The position numbers and the translations under genes are program-made. Shown here one piece after another: positions 15,855 through 19,860 of a stretch of DNA of 19,860 bases; positions within the stretch are counted from its first letter, which is position 1; every line of letters starts with the position of its first letter. Source of the DNA: an uncultured Oscillibacter sp. (GTDB lineage: Bacteria > Bacillota > Clostridia > Oscillospirales > Oscillospiraceae). The notes under the pieces were generated by a model. The model was not told the origin of the DNA, did no database searches, and saw only the letters and a list, made by a program, of their open reading frames with translations. Location of the stretch: positions 1 to 19,860 of the forward strand of contig NZ_CAJTUX010000047.1 of the NCBI RefSeq assembly GCF_910579365.1, given 5' to 3'.

Positions 15855-17849
15855 GTGCGGATTACGAAACGGTATAGACGGTATTCAAGTCGCAGACCCC
15901 GGATTCGAAGTTCGAATCGCAGGACCCGGATTCAGGCCCAGAGATTGGTGCGGACCTGGATGGCAGGGGGCGCGCTTCTTCTGGTCCTGGTGCTGGCGGG
16001 GATTGCCTTGATGGTCTTCCGGGGGCAGCGGCCCCGGTTCGAGGAAGGCGAGCTCCTGGTCTGCGCCGGAGGCGGCGGGACGGTGGAGCTGTACTGGCCC
16101 CAGGCGGATTCCCAGGCGCTGTACCAGCTGGAGGTCCGCTGCGGCGAGAGGCATGAGGAGACCTATTGCAGCCGCCCTGCGGCCAGCTTCTCCGGCCTTC
16201 CGGCGGGGGAGGAGCTGCATGTCCGGGTCCGGGCCGTGGCCAGCGGGCAGGACCTCTTTGGAAAGCCTGGGGAGGTCCGGAGCTGGAAGACCTTCCAGGC
16301 AGACGTGGTCCTGCCTGAGAGCCTGGAGGCTCCGGAGGTCACGGGTTCCCTGGAGGGGGACATGGCGGTTCTCCGCTGGAGCGGCAGCGGGGAGCTGTAC
16401 CAGGTTTTCCGGACGGACGGACGCTCTCTCCCCGGGGCGGCGAACAGCGTTCCGGCGGCCTCCACCGGGGAGAACCAGATATCCCTCCCTCTGGAGGAGG
16501 GGGAGACCTCCCTGCGCCGCTTTGCCGTCCGGGCGGCGTGGCGGGAAAAGGGCTGCCTTTTGTGCGGACCGGCCTCCTCCCCGGTGGACGCCGGCGCGGC
16601 GGACCTGCCCCAGGGCGGAGAGCTGTCCCTTACATACCGGGAAACCGCCCCCCGGATGGGCCTTCTGGAGTGGAAGGGCGTGCAGTGCGGCTACTTTGAG
16701 GTTCAGAGATGGGCGGGGGAGGCGTGGCAGACCATTGCCAGCCTGATGCCGGAGGAGCATATGCACTATGACCTCGGGCGGCTGGGCTCCGGGTCCTGCA
16801 ACCGCTTCCGCGTCGCCGCCAAGTCCGGCGATTCGGAGAGCGGGGCGGAGGAGGTCTCCTTCTGGGCCGCAGTCTCTCCGCTCTACAGCACCGTCTGGCC
16901 CATTCAGAACCTGACGCTGTTCGAGGACCCGGGAAAGGGAAGCCGCCTGGCCTCCATTCCCGCCGGGACAGCCCTCTGCGTTCTGGCGGAGGAGGGGGAC
17001 TGGTTCCGGGTCCGCTTTGGGGAGGAATACGGCTGGGTGGACGGCCGCTTCTGCATGATTAACCTGCCGGAGTACGCGGGGGACCACTGCTCCTATGACA
17101 TCACCAACAGCTACGACTCCCTCTTCGCGGTTCACGGGGTCTCCATCCGGGAGGTGACCCATCAGGTGCTTCCCGGCTACGAGGACGTCCGGACGGCGGA
17201 CGGGGCCTTTTTGGTTCCGTATCTCTACCCCTGTGCCAAGAAGCTGCTCACCGCCGCCCAGGCGGCGCAGGCGGACGGCTTCCGGCTGAAAATCTACGAG
17301 GCCTTCCGCCCCCAGCGGACTACCCGCTTTTCCTATGACACCACGGAGAGGCAGCTGAGAGACCCCGTCCGGACGGCGGACGGCCAGCAGACCACCCTCT
17401 TCAAGCTCATGACGGACAACGGCCGCTTCGGACTGGGCAGTTTCCTGGCCAGGACGGTTTCCGCCCACAACTGGGGCATCGCGCTGGACCTGACCCTGGA
17501 GGACGCGGCCAGCGGCGGGGAGCTGCGCATGCAAAGCGGCATCCACGATCTGAGCTGGTACTCCGAGACCTATCTCAATAACGGCAACGCCAAGCTGCTG
17601 GCGGGCTATATGACCGCCGTGGGGATGAACGGCCTGCGCTCGGAGTGGTGGCACTTTCAGGACGACGACACCAAGAAGGCCATCGGCCTGAGCACCAGCC
17701 TGTACGAGGGTGTCAGCCCCAAGGGCTGGGTCCAGGACGACGGCGGCTGGCGCTACCGCGAGGCCGACGGGAGCTTCGTCCAAAACACCGTCCTCACCGT
17801 GGACGGCAGGCGCTATACCTTCGACGCCAACGGATACGCATACGGCTGA
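15855..17849 (+). CDS. Membrane-anchored VanX-type M15 peptidase with FN3-like, SH3 and wall-binding modules (664 aa)
   Basis: This is a predicted extracellular zinc peptidase acting on cell-wall peptides. It has a very basic N-terminus (1-35), one transmembrane anchor (36-56), three FN3-like beta domains (about 60-340), a bacterial SH3 domain (345-400), an M15 domain (408-622) and one C-terminal cell-wall-binding repeat (about 625-664). The zinc and catalytic residues match VanX spacing: SAHNWGIALD gives His538 and Asp545, SEWWHF gives Glu597 and His600, and YEAFRP gives Arg485. I chose GTG at 15855 because GGAGGAG lies 8 nt upstream; the open frame runs back to 15657 but without a ribosome site and across the promoter. 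VanX itself is a cytoplasmic protein of about 200 residues, so this extracellular multidomain form more likely trims peptidoglycan stem peptides or muropeptides than confers glycopeptide resistance. No vanH or vanA homologue is nearby. The exact substrate is unknown. Confidence 0.9.
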   Translation: MRITKRYRRYSSRRPRIRSSNRRTRIQAQRLVRTWMAGGALLLVLVLAGIALMVFRGQRPRFEEGELLVCAGGGGTVELYWPQADSQALYQLEVRCGERHEETYCSRPAASFSGLPAGEELHVRVRAVASGQDLFGKPGEVRSWKTFQADVVLPESLEAPEVTGSLEGDMAVLRWSGSGELYQVFRTDGRSLPGAANSVPAASTGENQISLPLEEGETSLRRFAVRAAWREKGCLLCGPASSPVDAGAADLPQGGELSLTYRETAPRMGLLEWKGVQCGYFEVQRWAGEAWQTIASLMPEEHMHYDLGRLGSGSCNRFRVAAKSGDSESGAEEVSFWAAVSPLYSTVWPIQNLTLFEDPGKGSRLASIPAGTALCVLAEEGDWFRVRFGEEYGWVDGRFCMINLPEYAGDHCSYDITNSYDSLFAVHGVSIREVTHQVLPGYEDVRTADGAFLVPYLYPCAKKLLTAAQAAQADGFRLKIYEAFRPQRTTRFSYDTTERQLRDPVRTADGQQTTLFKLMTDNGRFGLGSFLARTVSAHNWGIALDLTLEDAASGGELRMQSGIHDLSWYSETYLNNGNAKLLAGYMTAVGMNGLRSEWWHFQDDDTKKAIGLSTSLYEGVSPKGWVQDDGGWRYREADGSFVQNTVLTVDGRRYTFDANGYAYG

Positions 17850-17903
17850 CCGGCGTCTCTCGCCGGCACTGAGCCCCTTCCAGGGGACGAGGCCAGACGG
17901 TCC

Positions 17904-17932
17904 TTGACAAAAATTCCAAAAAATGCTATAGT
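17904..17932 (+). promoter_or_regulatory. Strong sigma-A promoter of the desulfidase gene
   Basis: A perfect TTGACA (17904-17909) and TATAGT (17927-17932) are separated by 17 nt, with the extended -10 motif TGC directly before TATAGT. This is the best promoter in the window. Transcription should begin near 17939, about 70 nt before the GTG start. Confidence 0.88.
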
Positions 17933-17962
17933 CGCATTATCCGTTTCAGCAAAATTACTATA

Positions 17963-17985
17963 GCTCCTCCGCAAAGCGGAGGAGC
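17963..17985 (+). promoter_or_regulatory. Leader hairpin that can compete for the ribosome binding site
   Basis: A perfect 10-bp stem, GCTCCTCCGC (17963-17972) with GCGGAGGAGC (17976-17985), closes an AAA loop within the transcribed leader. Its 5' arm contains CTCCTCC (17964-17970), which is also exactly complementary to GGAGGAG in the ribosome binding site (17997-18003). The hairpin leaves the ribosome site free, whereas the alternative pairing would mask it. No U-run follows, so it is not a terminator. A regulatory role is inference. Confidence 0.5.
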
Positions 17986-18007
17986 CGAAAACGAAAGGAG
18001 GAGGACA

Positions 18008-19303
18008 GTGAATCAAACCGATCAGCGCTACCACCATTTTGTGCAGATTCTGAGGGAGGAGCTGGTGCCCGCCATGGGCTGCACCGAGCCCATCGCCATT
18101 GCCTATGGCGCGGCCAAGGCCCGGGAGGTCCTGGGCCGTCTGCCGGACCGCGTTCTGGTGGAGGCCAGCGGCAACATCATCAAAAACGTCAAAAGCGTGG
18201 TGGTGCCCAACACCGGGGGACTGAAGGGGATCGAGGCGTCCGCCGCCGCCGGCGTGGTGGCGGGAGACGCGGGAAAAATCCTGGAGGTCATCTCCCAGGT
18301 GACGGACCCGCAGAAGGAGGAAATCCGGGCGTATCTGGACAGTCATGAGGTCCGGGTGGCCCCCGCCCCGGGGGACGTGGTGTTCGACATCATCATCACC
18401 CTCACCGCCGGGGAGGACTCCGTCCGCCTGCGCATCGCGGACTATCATACCAACATTGTCCTGATTCAGCGAAACGGCGAAACTCTGCTGGAGGCCGGAA
18501 CCGTGGTGTCCCAGGACCATACCGGCGGCCTGACGGACCGCAGCTGCATGTCTGTGGAGGCCATCGTGGACTTCGCGAACACCTGTGACGTGGAGGACGT
18601 GCGGGAGCTGGTTCAGCGGCAGATCGACTACAACTACGCCATCGCCCAGGAGGGGATGGCCCACGAATGGGGGGCCAACATCGGCAAGGTGCTCCGGGAG
18701 CACTATGGGGACGATATCAAAGTCCGCGCCAGGGCCATGGCCGCCGCCGGGTCCGACGCCCGGATGAGCGGCTGCGAGATGCCGGTGATCATCGTCTCCG
18801 GCAGCGGCAATCAGGGCATCACCGCCTCGGTCCCCGTGGTGGAGTACGCCAAGCACCTGGGGGTGAACCAGGAGACCATGCTCCGGGCCGTCGCCCTCAG
18901 CGACCTTCTGACCATTCATATGAAGACCGGTATCGGACGCCTCAGCGCCTACTGCGGCGCGGTCAGCGCCGGGTGCGCCGCCGGGGCCGCCATCGCCTGG
19001 CTCAACGGCGGCGGCTTCGAGGAGATTTCCCACACCCTGGTCAACGCCCTGGCCACCATCTCCGGCATGATCTGCGACGGGGCCAAGCCCTCCTGCGCCG
19101 CGAAGATCGCCGCCGCCGTGGACGCGGGGCTGCTGGGGTACAACATGTACCGCAGCAACCAGCAGTTCTACGGCGGGGAGGGCATCGTGTCCAAGGGGGT
19201 GGAGAACACCATTGCCAACATCGGCCGCCTGGGCCGCCTGGGCATGCGGGAGACAGATAAAGAGATTATCCGCATCATGACCGGCCAGCCCCCCAAGGCG
19301 TAA
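18008..19303 (+). CDS. cyuA: L-cysteine desulfidase family protein (CyuA/UPF0597, 431 aa)
   Basis: The family uses an oxygen-sensitive Fe-S cluster to break L-cysteine into pyruvate, ammonia and sulfide in the cytoplasm; it is related to the alpha subunit of Fe-S serine dehydratase. The sequence is full length and opens with the hallmark AMGCTEP (Cys25). Further conserved cysteines are Cys256 in SGCEMP, Cys316 and Cys323 in YCGAVSAGC, and Cys356 and Cys363 in CDGAKPSC. From memory, the archaeal enzyme MJ1025 uses Cys25, Cys282 and Cys322 as cluster ligands; Cys25, Cys316 and Cys356 here fit, with the same 40-residue interval. The SGSGNQG motif (264-270) is also typical. The start is GTG with AAAGGAGGAGG just upstream. 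It has its own strong promoter and a leader hairpin, and a symporter gene follows 123 nt later. Serine or threonine deamination is an alternative activity. Confidence 0.88.
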   Translation: MNQTDQRYHHFVQILREELVPAMGCTEPIAIAYGAAKAREVLGRLPDRVLVEASGNIIKNVKSVVVPNTGGLKGIEASAAAGVVAGDAGKILEVISQVTDPQKEEIRAYLDSHEVRVAPAPGDVVFDIIITLTAGEDSVRLRIADYHTNIVLIQRNGETLLEAGTVVSQDHTGGLTDRSCMSVEAIVDFANTCDVEDVRELVQRQIDYNYAIAQEGMAHEWGANIGKVLREHYGDDIKVRARAMAAAGSDARMSGCEMPVIIVSGSGNQGITASVPVVEYAKHLGVNQETMLRAVALSDLLTIHMKTGIGRLSAYCGAVSAGCAAGAAIAWLNGGGFEEISHTLVNALATISGMICDGAKPSCAAKIAAAVDAGLLGYNMYRSNQQFYGGEGIVSKGVENTIANIGRLGRLGMRETDKEIIRIMTGQPPKA

Positions 19304-19328
19304 CGCCGGCGATTTTCCGGACCGGATA

Positions 19329-19356
19329 CGTATGCGCAGGCTTCACCGCGCGTATG
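19329..19356 (+). repeat. Imperfect hairpin between desulfidase and symporter genes
   Basis: CGTATGCGC (19329-19337) and GCGCGTATG (19348-19356) can form a 9-bp stem with two G-U pairs around a 10-nt loop. It lies in the 123-nt gap between the two genes. No U-run follows, so it may be an RNA-processing or attenuation element, or chance. A TTGACT at 19371-19376 has no good -10 box, so an independent symporter promoter is not shown. Confidence 0.3.
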
Positions 19357-19426
19357 CTGGAGCAGGGACCTTGACTGTGGAGCGGAAATGAAATGTGTGT
19401 CAACACAGAAAGAGAGGATTATTTTT

Positions 19427-19860
19427 ATGGCCACTGAGAAAAAAGGCATGAGCCTTCCCTTGAAGCTGTTGATCGGCATTGCGGCCGGCATTATCCTCGG
19501 CCTGTTTCTGCCGGAGAATGTTATGACCATCGTGGTCACCCTGAAATACGTTCTCAACCAGCTCATCATGTTCTGCGTGCCCCTGATCGTCATCGGTTTC
19601 ATCGCCCCCTCCATCACCAAGATGGGCTCCAACGCCACCCGGATGCTGATGGTGGCCATCGTGGTTGCCTATGTCAGCACCGTGCTGGCGACCCTGATGT
19701 CCATGGTGGCGGGGTACATCCTGGTGCCCTTCCTGCCCATCGCCTCCACCATGGAGGGACTGAAGGAGCTGCCGGGCGTGGCCTTCCAGCTGGACATTCC
19801 CCAGATCATGCCCGTGATGAGCGCCCTGGTCTTCTCCGTCCTCATCGGCCTGGCCGCCGT
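19427..19860 (+). CDS. Dicarboxylate/amino acid:cation symporter, 5' part only
   Basis: The first 144 residues of a DAACS (SDF) family membrane transporter are visible; the gene runs off the window, and the family's usual length is about 400-430 residues. Hydrophobic segments are at about 10-28, 38-60, 72-100 and 125-144. The first carries LKLLIGIAAGIILGLFLP and the second KYVLNQLIMFCVPLIVIGFI, both typical of the N-terminal helices of the family. The substrate-binding hairpins and the helix 7-8 motif lie beyond the edge, so the substrate cannot be read. The ATG follows GAGAGG at 9 nt spacing. DAACS members move glutamate, aspartate, C4-dicarboxylates, serine/threonine (SstT) or cystine (TcyP) with Na+ or H+. 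The preceding cysteine desulfidase gene makes an amino acid, possibly cystine or serine, the likeliest cargo by context. Confidence 0.88.
   Translation, partial: MATEKKGMSLPLKLLIGIAAGIILGLFLPENVMTIVVTLKYVLNQLIMFCVPLIVIGFIAPSITKMGSNATRMLMVAIVVAYVSTVLATLMSMVAGYILVPFLPIASTMEGLKELPGVAFQLDIPQIMPVMSALVFSVLIGLAA

Noticed and set aside
15902..15918. Perfect palindrome GATTCGAA-G-TTCGAATC, resembling a tRNA T-arm or an operator
   Set aside because: It lies inside the coding region for the basic N-terminus of the M15 peptidase, where repeated Arg and Ser codons easily produce it; no tRNA acceptor, D-arm or anticodon arm surrounds it.
15855..17849. Vancomycin resistance determinant
   Set aside because: The catalytic domain is VanX-like, but the protein is exported and wall-targeted, and no ligase, dehydrogenase or VanRS-type regulator is adjacent.
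17850..17886. Two small hairpins (17850-17866 and 17874-17886) as terminator of the M15 peptidase gene
   Set aside because: Stems are only 6 and 5 bp and neither is followed by a U-run; termination here is possible but not supported.

Overview
The window suggests a high-GC anaerobic Firmicute, most likely an Oscillospirales-type gut clostridium (Flavonifractor, Lawsonibacter or Dysosmobacter relatives). Supporting signs are strong AGGAGG-type ribosome binding sites, sigma-A promoters, a lipoprotein-type solute-binding protein, an S-layer-homology (SLH) anchored surface protein, a YibE/F membrane protein and an Fe-S cysteine desulfidase. The genus is inference only. I see no tRNA, rRNA, CRISPR array, IS element or phage gene.

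Layout. The left 8.5 kb is read entirely on the minus strand. In transcription order (right to left) it holds a YibE/F membrane protein (7304-8473), a lipoprotein solute-binding protein (5716-7179), a 1303-residue hybrid histidine kinase only 7 nt behind it (1797-5708), and a citrate synthase with its own promoter (111-1520). From 8684 onward everything is on the plus strand: a 2303-residue secreted SLH protein carrying a complete PHP metallohydrolase domain (8684-15595), a membrane-anchored VanX-type M15 peptidase with SH3 and wall-binding modules (15855-17849), a CyuA-type cysteine desulfidase (18008-19303), and the start of a dicarboxylate/amino acid:cation symporter cut by the window edge (19427 to end). 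The 210-nt gap at 8474-8683 is the divergent centre.

How the genes may work together. The solute-binding protein and kinase share one promoter and have no permease genes, so they look like a two-part extracellular sensor, as in TorT/TorS or LuxP/LuxQ. The giant SLH protein and the M15 peptidase are both exported and cell-wall-directed but have separate promoters. The desulfidase and the symporter probably form an amino-acid uptake and catabolism pair; the desulfidase leader contains a hairpin whose 5' arm could also pair with the ribosome binding site.

The points I consider least ordinary are the domain architecture of the giant protein, a low-GC patch inside its gene (about 46% by hand count over 9241-9600, in a gene otherwise clearly GC-rich), the nested inverted repeats at the citrate synthase promoter, the two-gene sensor without an obvious output, and the alternative pairing in the desulfidase leader.
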